Shown: positions 29,563 through 39,700 of the stretch, one piece after another
Layout: each line of letters opens with the position of its first letter
Numbering within the stretch: the stretch's first letter is position 1
NCBI GenBank assembly: GCA_030374805.1
Contig: JARGSG010000198.1
Span: 62,001 to 126,000, forward strand
Reading direction: 5' to 3'
DNA: 64,000 nt
Source: Gracilaria gracilis
Taxonomy: Eukaryota > Rhodophyta > Florideophyceae > Gracilariales > Gracilariaceae
The notes under the pieces: model-generated
What the model saw: only the letters and a program-made list of their open reading frames with translations
What the model was told of the DNA's origin: nothing
Databases searched by the model: none
Translations under genes and position numbers: made by a program

Positions 29563-32273
29563 ATGACCGTTCAGAAAAAAAAACAAACCCAGCTCACACA
29601 AGCAAAAAAGCTTGAAATCGCGAATGCTCTTAACACTGGATCAACAATTGACGGAGTAGTTTACAAGTAGGCATATCACGTCGTACCGCCTACAATATTA
29701 AGCACAATGCAAGCACAATCCGATCTCTGGCCCAAAACCCAGCGACAATGTCCTCCTATCGCGCCAGAGTCGCAAAATACCCCACGATCGAAGAGCGACT
29801 TTTACTGTTCTTGACCGCTGCTCCCTCTATAAAACTGCCTATAACTGCAAACTTCATTCAAGTTAAAGCAAAACGGGTTCATCAAAAAATAATCAATGGT
29901 GACAACGAGATACTTAAACAGGACATAGCATCCTTCAAAGGTTCAGATGGGTGGGTGCAAAATTTTGTCAAGCGCAATGGACTTCGATCTGTTTCTTTAC
30001 ATGGAGAAGGAGGTAACGTCAATATTGACAAGGTTGGTAACAATATAGCAGCACTACGCGAACAACTACGTTCTTACGACCCAGAATTTATTTTCAATGT
30101 GAATGAGACAGGTCTATTTTACAGATTGCTGCCGCGTAGGACCTATATAATGGAGCACGAGAACCGCAAATCAGTCCGAGGAACGAAGAATATGAAGGCC
30201 AAAGACCGTATAACGGGCTATTTTTGTAACAATGCCACAGGTTCTTTGAAACTACCGATTGGGATTACCGGCTCCTCGAAAAGCCCTCTGTAGGACAACG
30301 CGTTTTTGCGAGCTTTGTCAATGATGACATTCATATACTCGCAGAACGACGTTGATCCGTGTCAGGAATGCTATGAATACTGGCCCAATCATGGGAATAT
30401 TCTGACGGAAATGGTAAGTGGTACCCGAAGGGGTTGGTCAAGGTGTGGCATTTGGACTAGTTGGTCGTGTGTACACGTGGGGAATTTTTGGTCTGTTCAC
30501 AGAGATAATTGTTTCGTTTGTCGAATTTAGTGTGGCAGCTGCCGCATGGCACTCACGTACACCACGTGTAGAAGCCTGCATAGGCGTGCACTAGATTAAT
30601 TATTCTAGTCAATTTATAGTTTAGTTATCGGTTACGATATATGAGGTGACCTTGCGGTCACCTCCACCTTGAGTAAAGGGTAACCGAGTTCGGCTCTGGA
30701 CTTTTTCGCCTTCGCGAATTGCACAACTCCGTGAGGAGGGTCACCGCGTTCGGTACGGAATCGCTCTATCCTTCGGGACTATTCAGGCATATCTGACTTG
30801 TTATATTCTGTGCCCTCGGGCTTAACTCCGTTACCGGATCATACGTATATGTATTTGTGCAGCTATCTGCTTACCTATAACAGGTGGACTTACCGACTCT
30901 GTATAGAGATCTTTGCCGCGTGGGCTTAATACACATTGCCGTCACCCGCCGCCGGGTCTGTTGCCGCTTGTCGCACGCCCAGCCGGGGGTTTCCTCCCTT
31001 GTTTTTCCCTCTTGTTTTTCCCCTTTTCATTCTAGGGTTTCTATCGGTTCACGATCACATCGCTGTCATTCTCCGCATCCGGATACCCCAAGCCCCGTTC
31101 TTTCTTACCTCCGTAGGTATATCCCGTACACCGGGCGGTCTTACACCCGCATTATCCGTGTGACGGAGGGCTTTTCCGCCGAGTCTACCTCCCCTGGGAG
31201 CAAGGCTTCGGACACCTTGAGTGTACTTCCCATCGCTTGGGTTTTGCACTACACCCTCGATGCTTTCGCAAGCAGGCACCACCACTTCCATACTTTTCAC
31301 AAAAAACGCTTGGTCCGATGCACCCACATTTTGCAGATGGTTTTACACGGTGTTTTTACCCTTTGTGCGAAAACGGACAAGTTCTAATGTGGCACTTATT
31401 ATGGATAACTGTTCCGCGCACGGTGATCTCCAAGACTCGAGGGACCAGGTCATGATTTTCACCCTTCCACCAAACTGCACTGCTTTGTTTCAGCCGATGG
31501 ACTGTGGAGTTTTTGAAGCTCTAAAGGTTCGCTATCGCCATCATTTGTTGAACGAAATCATAACATCGTTCGAAGACAGAGAAGTGCGACGTGCAAATGC
31601 CGTGAAGATGACTGCGGGTACAAAAGGTTTAGCAGAAGGTCACGAGCCGCACGTTCTGGATGCGATAGAACTATTTTAGAAAGCGTGGAGTTGCATAAGT
31701 AAGAGGACAATTGCGCGGTGTTGAGTGAAGGCGGACATACTACCCAAGCAGGTCGGTGTTGATTTAAATGCTGCGCATGGTAAGACTAATTTTGCTTGTG
31801 ATGAGGACCAAATCAACGTTACTGAAGAATTATGTTCATCGTTTAGGAAGCTTCAGTTGGTAAGTGAATGCTTGGATACAGGTACTTCAGAGCTGTCAAA
31901 CATTTCACCTGATCCTGTCAAACAGTGGGCTACAATCGAGGATAGTGTGGATGTATAGAATGCTTTTATTTCGGATACCTGCGAGAAAATATTTGGAGAT
32001 TGTTTATGTAATAATGATAGTGATGGAGATAATGACATGACTGCTATTTTAACGGCTGGAACTGTGGATGACTCTTTGTCTACGTCGTTGGTTATGCCAA
32101 GCTTTGGAGCAATATCTACATTATTTGCTCCATTGGAGAGCTTGTCTGACGGTGTTGAGCTTAATCGCTTTCTGGTCTTGGTACGAGCCGCGTAACGGGA
32201 GCTCATAAACGTTTCAGCCTCGCAAAGAAGAATGCGGCAGCGTCAGACTACTTTGAGTGAGTTCTTCCAGTAA
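29563..32273 (+). pseudogene. pogo/Tigger transposase, broken
   Basis: The N-terminus (29563-29670) looks like a CENP-B/Psq helix-turn-helix (AKKLEIANALNTG). A frameshift near 29670 passes to 29748-30288, which carries the rest of the DNA-binding region and the first DDE block (FNVNETGLF). The first catalytic Asp is Asn here (codon 30102-30104). A 965-bp solo LTR then interrupts the gene. The DDE part resumes at 31259; a shift in a short A-run near 31300 precedes the second Asp (LIMDNCSAHG) and the third (LFQPMDCGVF). Stops near 31677 and 31957 break the C-terminal region, which ends in RQTTLSEFFQ and TAA at 32273. The host DDE_1 family normally cuts and pastes at TA. This copy cannot be active. 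Confidence 0.85.
30289..31253. repeat. Solo LTR (965 bp) inside the pogo transposase
   Basis: It starts TGTAGGAC and ends CACTACA, with inverted TGTAG/CTACA ends. It is flanked by the 5-bp direct repeat CCCTC (30284-30288, 31254-31258). Conceptual removal of one repeat copy plus this segment rejoins the transposase in frame across the expected conserved block. It contains no coding domain and a 9-bp-arm hairpin at 30643-30664. No other copy occurs in the window, so its family is unknown. Confidence 0.82.
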
Positions 32274-32424
32274 AGTTCTTCTTCCCCACTGGAGAGTGCA
32301 CACTCGTGTGAGTGCACTGGGAGGGCCCCTGCACGAGGGTGCACTGTATCGTGGTGCTGACTGTACCTAAAAAGGCTCAAAAAGGCTTTTCTTCTTTGAA
32401 TATAAAAGTTTTGATATTTTGAAG

Positions 32425-32658
32425 TCATAGCATTTCAAGCTTGCACAAAGCCGATCTCAAAGCCCATAACGAATTCCCTGAATATAGACCTGTGGAACCG
32501 TCGCCTCGGGAGGACATCTCAAACTTTTTACCTTCACGCGACACAATGAAGCCACCTGGGCCCATGAGATGGAACAGAATACTGTTTCGCGCGTAACACA
32601 CTATGCCTTCGGCACAATTTTCGTTCTCCTTAAGATCGCGATAATCGCTAAGAAACAT
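32425..32658 (-). CDS. Small hypothetical protein (77 aa)
   Basis: A complete ATG-to-stop frame of 77 residues has balanced composition (contains GGFIVSREGKKFEM). There is no signal peptide or known motif. It lies just beyond the right end of pogo-1 and points toward it. It could be a real small gene, the end of a decayed gene, or chance. Confidence 0.25.
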   Translation of the reverse strand: MFLSDYRDLKENENCAEGIVCYARNSILFHLMGPGGFIVSREGKKFEMSSRGDGSTGLYSGNSLWALRSALCKLEML

Positions 32659-32775
32659 ACGTTTGGCGGACGTTCCCTCTCTAAACTCGTTTCTTCAGCT
32701 TCTAGTCGTTGACGACGTCGGCATAACGCTCCGCAGCTTCCTGGGCAGGGAGAGTTTCATATTTATATTATAGAC

Positions 32776-33292
32776 ATGGACAAAGTCTCAAATTATCCGT
32801 TGTTCACGATGTTGGGGTCGCTCCTGAGCGACCCCGCGGAAGAGACACTTCTCAATCGTTCTATCAGTTTTTTTAAGTCGAAGCCACCTCCTCAGGGCGG
32901 CCAGACGGCCCGACTCCGAGTATGCCACCCTTGTCATCTGTAATCTGGTTCGCAGTATTGGATTTCTGAATCATGAAACTGACTTCTTGCAAATTTCAGG
33001 GCTGCGACTTAGGTCTTTGCCAGTGCCCCGCCGCACAAGGCTTGCTGCTCTACAGAACGAAGCCGCGAAGGCGGAAGGCATTGAGTCGTCGACAAGCAAC
33101 CATCCATCGCAGGAATATACTTCACTCATCTGCATCTATGAGTTTGATACGGTTGTAGTCACACTTGTGCATCCTCTGTTTAAAGTAAAGATCGCTCATC
33201 AAGCAGTACTCAAGCGACAAAATAATGTATTTCTGAGATCATTTTTCTCTAGAGCACAAGCTCTAACTTCAGAAGGAAAACAATCTTTCTAA
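32776..33292 (+). pseudogene. Probable decayed host gene (N-terminal part)
   Basis: A 55-codon frame starts at ATG 32776, just after a TTTATATTA element, and runs to TAA at 32943 (begins MDKVSNYPLF). A second frame, offset by one base, continues from about 32922 to 33292 with protein-like composition (GFLNHETDFLQ, RRTRLAALQNEAA). A single-base frameshift near 32922 would join them. Alternatively an intron from GTATGC (about 32922) to TTTCAG (about 33000) could splice to another frame. No family is recognised. Confidence 0.35.
32814..32835. repeat. Perfect short inverted repeat
   Basis: GGGGTCGCTC and its complement GAGCGACCCC are separated by two bases. It lies inside the 32776 frame, so it may be only coding coincidence. 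Confidence 0.6.
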
Positions 33293-34187
33293 TGCAGCAC
33301 AAACTCTTTTAGGCCTGTTCTATTCACTGCTTTATTGGATGATGAAGACACAACCTCTCATCTCCTTGGCTATTTTTCAGCCGTTGCTACTGCAGTGGCG
33401 CATTTGCCCGCATGCGGCTTTCTTGCCATTCTTTTTAAAAAGGAGGTGTCATAATCATCTCTCGTGAGACGTTATAAATCCAAGCGGAATTCATGTGGCT
33501 TAAAGACAACAGAGCATATGCGGGAGCCAGCCATAGGTCGTCTCATGTGGGAAGCTTTTTTTTTGTCGCAAACGAACGAACTCTTATGAAGGTGACCGAA
33601 GCACTTTCGCTCAAAGCACTTTGGTTAATGAAGGTGAAGGCGGTTGGTGCTATAACCGAAAGCAACCAGAAAATGAAGAAGAAGGAGAGAACTGGTATTA
33701 GTGGTGTTTTTTCTGTGCTTTTGATTCTCCTTGTGCACCTGACTCAGCTTTTTCTTTTGTGTTGACGACGATCGGCCGTAAACTTGTTCCCGTTTCGAAG
33801 GAGGCATAAAGCCTTCCAGTACATGTTTGGACAGCTTGGCAAGATAAAAAACGTCCACCGCGACACTTCAGCACAAAGACAGAAGATTAACGAAGTGTTC
33901 CTTTTAGGATTGACGTTGCGGGAAGCACTCAGCAGTCAAGCTCTACAAGATGATGGTTGCGATTCGATGCTTTTGCTCGGGTCATCGGATTTGCGTCACG
34001 TGAAGCACTGTGGAAAGCACTTCAAGAATGGAATGCAGTGGAACGGATGGAACAGCTGAAAAACATAAAATTTGAAACATTTGCACAAGGCTTACGGAAC
34101 CTAAAAAAACACAGCATCGGTACTCTCTGGACAACGTTCCAAGAACTTGGACAAGCGAAACAACCTTGGCCGAAACGAGCAGCATAA
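33293..34187 (+). pseudogene. Probable continuation of a decayed host gene
   Basis: Several short frames on the same strand have protein-like composition but no intact reading. One near 33315-33450 includes LLGYFSAVATAVAHLP. 33493-33765 contains a hydrophobic segment. 33784-34059 and the offset 33957-34187 are charged and probably helical (REALWKALQEWNAVERMEQ). Consecutive open segments in different frames suggest a gene broken by several small indels. Whether they belong with 32776-33292 is unknown. Confidence 0.28.
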
Positions 34188-34382
34188 TGCCGGGGAGGTT
34201 CTCCAGTTGTGTACTGTTCAACTTGTCCGAGCGCCACCTGCTTCAGTCATGATCCGCGCGTTCGCCTACGAAAGAGCTTTCTACGACCAACCTCGTTCTG
34301 GAACAAGCGGCGTAACCGATTCTCAACGTTCGTCGACACAACCAACTTGACAACAACAATTCTCGATCTTGCCCAACCGTCC

Positions 34383-35908
34383 ATGACTTCTTCTGTACCT
34401 CTGGCCCTTGTTCTAGGCCTACTCACCGTCGCCGCAGCAACCTGTCCCAATGAAACGCTCCAGATAGAGGATGGTCCTCCTGGAATCTGTGCCCCTGGCC
34501 CCAATGGCTGTCCGCCAGGCTCGATTCGGGAGACTGTGCGCCTTTATCCCGGCTGGGAGTGGATCGCGTGTATCCCTTTTCAGTCCGGCTTCACCACCTA
34601 TCAGAACGACGCCCTTCTCTGCCGTCGCGTGGGCTTCCCCTGCCCCGACGGACACCACGAAACTGACACCGGAGACTGTTGGCGATGCAAGGCCGATGAA
34701 AGCTTTGACGTGGATCAGCAGCGTTGTGTTTCATGCCCCTCGGGGACAGGTGCCGTGTCTGGGCTTTCTCTGTCCTGTGCGCCGTGTTCCAAAATGCTGG
34801 AAAGCGGCATCACAGAATCGCGTTGTGTACGAGACGATTGGTTCTCACCAGAAGGAAGGAACTGTCCCCCTGGTTCCCACCAGGTGTCATGAGACTCTTT
34901 GAACGTGCCCGTTTGTAAAATATGCCAGCCCGGATTCTTCACGCCGAGGAGAACCATACGGAGTGCATGCCATGCCCAGACGGACAGGTTGCATCGCAAG
35001 AAGGCGCGGATCGTTGCTCGCCTTGTCCGTCTGGCGAGAAACAGAACGACGACCGCACGCAATGCGTTCTGGCCGACACAGTGTGGCGCTGTCAGCTACA
35101 GCTGGCAGTCACAAGGGGTCACGATAACACCTCCGGCGGTGTGGCTTGGGGTCACCACACCGTGAGCGGCCATAGCTCAATCGGTAACCACCTTCGCGTG
35201 CTTTTTGCGTGGGCCTGGGGTTCAGAGTTCGAACCCCAGTCCAGCCGCGCTTCCCCCCGGTTCACTACACACAAGCTGCTTGGCGGACCAGGAGCCGGCA
35301 GTGGTGAACGGAAAGAGCTTCTGTCGCTCCTTAAGCTGCGGGAACGGCGACAACTCGATAGAAGCTGTGAAAGACCGAGTTTGTGGGCCGTGTGACAACC
35401 CTCGAATGAGAGATGGTTTCGTGACAACTAAAGGCTATTTCGCAGGAAGGTGCGCCACATGCCCGGTGGACACTCTGTCCGACGGACTGACGTGCACAGA
35501 GTGCCCACGTGGACAGGTGAGCGAAGCGGCTGCCGTGGTCCGTTGGCAAGCCGCGGCGTGGATGCTGACGGCAACTGCGTCAAGTGCGCACCAGGGAGTC
35601 GGAGAGTTCCCGGACCAGACGGAGAGAATGTTTGTACGTTGTGTCCGGCTGGCACTTGGTTGTTTCCAAGGTGCGATATGGAGCCGGCAGAATGCGTGAA
35701 GAGGGCGGACTGCACACCGCCGACGGACTTGTGTGAAGCTTGTCATGCGGGTACTACGTCGCCACCCGGAACTTCGGCAGTTGGATGCAAGGCGTGCCCT
35801 GATGGAAGTTATGCTTATGGAAAGGGTTCTTCGAGATGTGTCAGAGAGGGCAAGCCGTCGACTCCGGTGGAGTTCACTGATGCTTTCGGAAATGGCGTTG
35901 CGGCCTAG
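34383..35908 (+). pseudogene. Secreted cysteine-rich (TNFR/ephrin-receptor-like repeat) gene, broken
   Basis: The ATG at 34383 begins a signal peptide (SVPLALVLGLLTVAAAT). Cysteine-rich modules of the CPxGT...C..C type follow, as in GCC2/GCC3 or ephrin-receptor-like repeats (CPDGHHETDTGDCWRC, CPDGQVASQEGADRC, CPAGTWLFP, CPDGSYAYGKG). The frame is broken by a stop near 34890, a shift near 34950, a 211-bp insertion (35078-35288) and another shift near 35550. The final frame stops at 35906-35908. Spaced Cys patterns persist across every break, so this was one gene of about 430 residues, probably for a secreted or cell-surface protein. Confidence 0.72.
35078..35288 (+). mobile_element. SINE-like insertion with a tRNA-like Pol III promoter
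   Basis: The segment interrupts the Cys-rich gene. It is bounded by near-identical 7-mers (GGCCGAC at 35071-35077, GGCGGAC at 35282-35288). Removing it reconnects the coding sequence in frame. It contains an A-box (TAGCTCAATCGG, about 35170) and a B-box-like GAGTTCGAACCCC (about 35224). The cloverleaf does not fold well: the D-stem and T-stem are mismatched. I therefore call it tRNA-derived and not a tRNA gene. Confidence 0.5.
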
Positions 35909-36499
35909 GACATTATGGACGCAGGCCATTTACAATCACAGTTTAGATGATCGTCTGAGCAAAATCTCTGCTGTGACGTAGAGTGCAGAATCGCCAGCAG
36001 TGAATGCGTTGGGAATTAAATACATGGATTGTAATGCAGACAAGGGACTCTTTTAATTAGAATGACGAGGTATCTTTGGAGAGCTAATCTTACACGAACT
36101 GCGAAGGTAACAGCGTCGAAAAGCACGTTTTGTGTAATTAACTGAATTGAATTGAAAACAAATAAGAAAATATGATTTAACTGCATCATTTGAAAACGAT
36201 GCCACGTGTCTTCGATCCCACGGCAGCTAGTACTCTGCTCCTGCGGTCAGCGACTCCGGATACTCTCTTGCCTTGCGATGGCGTCAAAGCCTTGAATTGT
36301 GCATGCCGCCAGCTCTCGCGAAAGTGTCATTTTCGCTTTACATTCACAAACAAGGTCAGGCTTCAACTCAGAACTTATTAGCCAATCTGTTTCGGATGCA
36401 GGAACCCACTCTTGTTTGCCATTCAACGTTGCAAAGGACTACAACCAGATTATCGTCCACAAATGGTTCGTTTGCTAGTTAGGGTTCATACAATTAAGG
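35909..36499. other. Intergenic region left of copia-3
   Basis: This A/T-richer sequence has no supported gene. Before copia-3 inserted, it would have continued directly into the upstream region of the 44030 gene. Confidence 0.5.
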
Positions 36500-36504
36500 T
36501 TATC

Positions 36505-36828
36505 TGTGGACAGCTGTACACGGTGCTCGAGGCCCAGCCGCCGTTGGCGGGCCTCTTTGTGTCAGCCATCACTACGCGCTCATGTGCCCAGCCCCCTGAG
36601 CGCCCTATCACTTTGAGCTCGGGCGCGCCTCCGCGCTAGAGGCGCGCCTAACACCACTATAATAAAATACCGGGACTCCGCAGCGCCTGCGCGAGTCCCG
36701 GGGGAGCCAGCATGGAGAGAACAGTCTCTCCCTCTTTCTGCTGGTTCTTGCTCCCGTTTGCTCTAGCCGGCCCGCTCGTCAACCCCACTCGCCTTGCTAC
36801 CGTCTACGCAATGGACAACGCTACCCCA
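36505..36828 (+). repeat. copia-3 5' LTR (324 bp)
   Basis: It begins TGTGGACAGC and ends CTACCCCA. It contains a TATAATAAAAT stretch (about 36658) and two GC-rich hairpins around it (GGCGCGCC arms; CCGGGACTC / GAGTCCCGG). The gag ATG (36712) lies inside the LTR, so translation starts in repeat sequence. Confidence 0.9.
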
Positions 36829-38120
36829 GTTATGGGCCCAGGTTTACGTTCCTCTAAACCACTTTCACCGACCGATCCTCCGGTGTTTAAGCCGGAAGGC
36901 GACCTCCAAGAGTATCGACGCGACGTTTCACGTTGGGTCGAAACCATACAAGCCGCCGCAGAGAACGGCACCGACCGGTTGTACAAAACTGTCTACGCCA
37001 CTCTTGCTCGTCACTTTTATGACCGTGGCTTACCTCGTGAGCAGAAATCTATAGTTGATGAGGCAGTCGCTAACAACTTATCGATTTAAATCACAACGAT
37101 CAAATTGAGGCAGTCAAGGACATCGTCAAACTCATCGCAGTCGATCCTCCGATAGCAATTGTAACACGATTGATCTCATCCTTCACTGGGGTAACTCAGT
37201 GCAAGCGTCGCCGCAGCGAAGATTTGAACGCTTTCGTATCTCGCTTCCGAGGCTTGGCAGCCGATCATCTTATGCATGTTGGACTATCGACTTCCTCTCA
37301 AGTCAGTGAGGTCCTTGCAATAACGCTCCTAAACAACGCTTTACTGAGTGAGGAGACGTTAACCAACGCCAAGTTGCAACTTGTTGCACTAGCGGAAGCT
37401 CGTCAAAAAGACCAACCTGAGGCGGAAGTGTCGATAACGAAGAGTTCCCATGCGTCCGTTCTCGAGTTCTTCAAAAAGTTTGCCGATATGTTCAACTCCG
37501 ACAATGCCCTGCCGCAACCTTCCGACAACGCTAATACCGTTCGTCGCAAGGCCACTGACCTAGTCAGCGGCGCACACGGGCTCCTCGAGAGTTATTCGGA
37601 AGTCATTGAGTATCTTAATGACCGAACTCCAGATGAGAACCACATTCGTGACATGTTTTCCACTGGCCCTCGTTTCAAGCTCAACCTTGACGACGCCGTT
37701 AAGGTTATACGCAACTTGACCTTTACGCCCAAGTCGGCAGACAAATCTTATACGAAGGCTGATATCGAAAAAATGGTCGGAAAACGCGTTCAGCAGGCAT
37801 TGGCAGCTTATTAGAAGCAATCACAGCCAAGCCAGAGCACCACCGCTCCCCAGCGCGCACACAACGAACAGCGCGACAATTCCTCTCGACGCCGCCGGTC
37901 AAACAAACGAAAGACCGAGCGGGAGGCTGGGTACTGCTTTGACTGTGGCTCTAAGACTCATCTCCGCGGGAGTTATGAGTGCCAAAGCCCGTCACACGAA
38001 ACCAAACGCATTCGTGCTGTCAAGGAAGGGAAAGGCAAACATGACGCCCCGGCTAGGTCGGACAAGGGTTTTCGAAAAGTCTCCAACCCCTCCCAACGCA
38101 GACATCTCTAACTGCAGGGG
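36712..38120 (+). pseudogene. copia-3 Gag
   Basis: The start ATG is in the 5' LTR, and the first 39 residues are LTR-encoded and hydrophobic. The frame runs to TAA at 37087-37089. The matching sequence continues in another frame from about 37080 to 37814, so one small indel broke it. A TAG near 37812 is followed in frame by an Arg/Lys-rich region and a Cys/His knuckle (CFDCGSKTHLRGSYEC, near 37940). Overall it resembles a gag of about 450 residues. With a stop and a frameshift, this copy cannot make full-length Gag. Confidence 0.72.
36829..36843 (+). other. Half-tRNA(iMet) primer binding site of copia-3
   Basis: GTTATGGGCCCAGG directly follows the 5' LTR. It is complementary to the anticodon stem-loop of initiator tRNA-Met (CCTGGGCCCATAAC). 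Drosophila copia and yeast Ty5 prime from this internal site with a cleaved half-tRNA. Confidence 0.75.
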
Positions 38121-38431
38121 AAGGAGCCTATTCTGACCTGGTTCCCGCGTTCGCAGACGCAAACCCTATCGTCGATCCAGGTTGCCCAAAGAGTGTAGGG
38201 TCTTTGTGCGCCATTGCACAGCTCTGCGTCTCCTTGGGGACAGAACTAGTTCTCGACGAGCTAGATTGCGAGCCCTTCCTCCATGGCTTCGGAGAGGAAT
38301 GCGTAGACGCCGCACCAACCTTTGCCATGTGGAAATTTCAATGCACTGACGAAAACGGAACCCCCTTCGTGCTACCGTTCTATGTAGTACACGGTAGGGG
38401 ACCAATCTTGTTGGGGAACGATGTACTATAA
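38121..38431 (+). pseudogene. copia-3 protease region
   Basis: The frame carries IVDPGCPKSVGSLC, a retropepsin-like active-site segment with DPG in place of DTG/DSG. ILLGNDVL near its end fits the conserved ILG(N/R)D block of aspartic proteases. It is separated from gag by a frameshift near 38110 and from integrase by a stop at 38429. Confidence 0.55.
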
Positions 38432-38482
38432 CGTTCCAACCTTCTAAATCGGGAGAACAAGATCCGCATCCCTCAAGGGATA

Positions 38483-39481
38483 GTGGGCAACCACTCCGCA
38501 CCTGTCCTTCTCCGAACCTACCATACCGATTCCGAACTGACGAAGCGCACCAGACTCCTCGTCGTCCCTTCGTGCACCAAATCAGTGAAGTCCTTCTTCA
38601 CCCATGCAAAGAACCTTGCCTTCAAGGGAAATGTCATAAAGAATGAGGAGCGCTTCGCCAAACGCTTCCATCTCTACACCCATTTACGCCCGAAGGACAT
38701 GAAGAGAATCTGTCAGCGTTCCAGAGTCCTCACAAGGACGCTCGAAGCCCTGCTACAATTCTCCTTTGACTCATGTAAGACATGTGCGAGCACTGGCCGC
38801 CCACTCGCGTCCAGAAAGGTCTCTTTCTCCCGTATTTTGAAGGTATTCAATGACCATGTCCAAGTGGACTTTATGTTTGTAGCCGAACTAGGCAACCTTC
38901 CAATCCTCCACATGAAGGATGCAGCCTCAGGCTTCTCAGCCGCGTGGTTATGCTTCTCAACGAACATGAAAAAAGCTGCGGAAAGCTTTGTGATCCATTG
39001 GATCTCAACCCATGGCGCCCCCACAGAACTCTCGGGCGACCCAGAATTCGACTGCGGAGACTTCAGAGCAATGTGTGCCTCGCATGGCATTACATTTTGC
39101 GCCAGGCCAGCCCGTCGCCACAATAAGCTAGGAATCGTCGAGTCCTCCAACGAGGCCAACAGATTCCTGATCCAACGCCTCGTTAAAGACCGACAGTTCA
39201 CGGCTCCTAGATGGCAACAGTGCCCCTCTGACCAATAATTGGTCTCTAGAGCCACATTCCTCAAGAACATCCTGCTCGGTTCGAGGTTCGTATCAAGTTT
39301 CGAGCTGGCTCGAGGGTATAGGCCGGCACTCCAGGGCCTGCCAAAGGCCAGGCTAACGAAGGATCTCGCCGATGCCTACCACGAAAAGGCAGCTCGTCAA
39401 GCTCTGCATACGTTCTTACGCACGAAAAACGTAAGGCACTTTGACAAAACACTACTCGTTCCCAAGACACCTGTCTATTAA
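38483..39481 (+). pseudogene. copia-3 integrase
   Basis: An HHCC zinc finger (HLYTHLRPKDMKRI ... CKTCASTG) precedes the catalytic core, with Asp in VQVDFMFV, Asp in LSGDPEFD and Glu in IVESSNEANR. The frame ends with TAA at 39236-39238, then continues in register to 39481. The start is not an ATG; it would come from polyprotein translation. Two in-frame stops make it non-functional as it stands. Confidence 0.7.
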
Positions 39482-39700
39482 TTTGTGAAAAACGCAAGGA
39501 GGGGATAGTGGTATCCAGGGTTTGTCAAGGAGGTCTATGATCACTTCGTAATCGTCTCGGCGACAGAAGACCTCCGCGGTTTCTCGTACACTGTTGCGTA
39601 CGAAGCCCTTCGCCTACGCCCCAAGTCTAAGCTGCTCGAAGAACTCGAGCGCATAGAACTCGGGTACACCCAATTTCCTCAACCTTCGCCCGACCCTGAA

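Larger units (their letters stand above)
29392..32346 (+). mobile_element. pogo-1: Tc1/mariner-superfamily (pogo/Tigger) transposon, decayed
   Basis: Terminal inverted repeats start CAGTGCACCC at both ends (29392 onward; ending 32346) and are flanked by the TA dinucleotide target duplication (29390-29391, 32347-32348). Subterminal GTGCAC motifs recur. The interior carries a CENP-B/DDE_1-type transposase pseudogene. Without the inserted solo LTR the element would be about 1,985 bp, typical for pogo elements. Confidence 0.88.

Noticed and set aside
35165..35247. A functional tRNA gene
   Set aside because: A-box and B-box are present, but D- and T-stems are mismatched and the acceptor pairs only partly.
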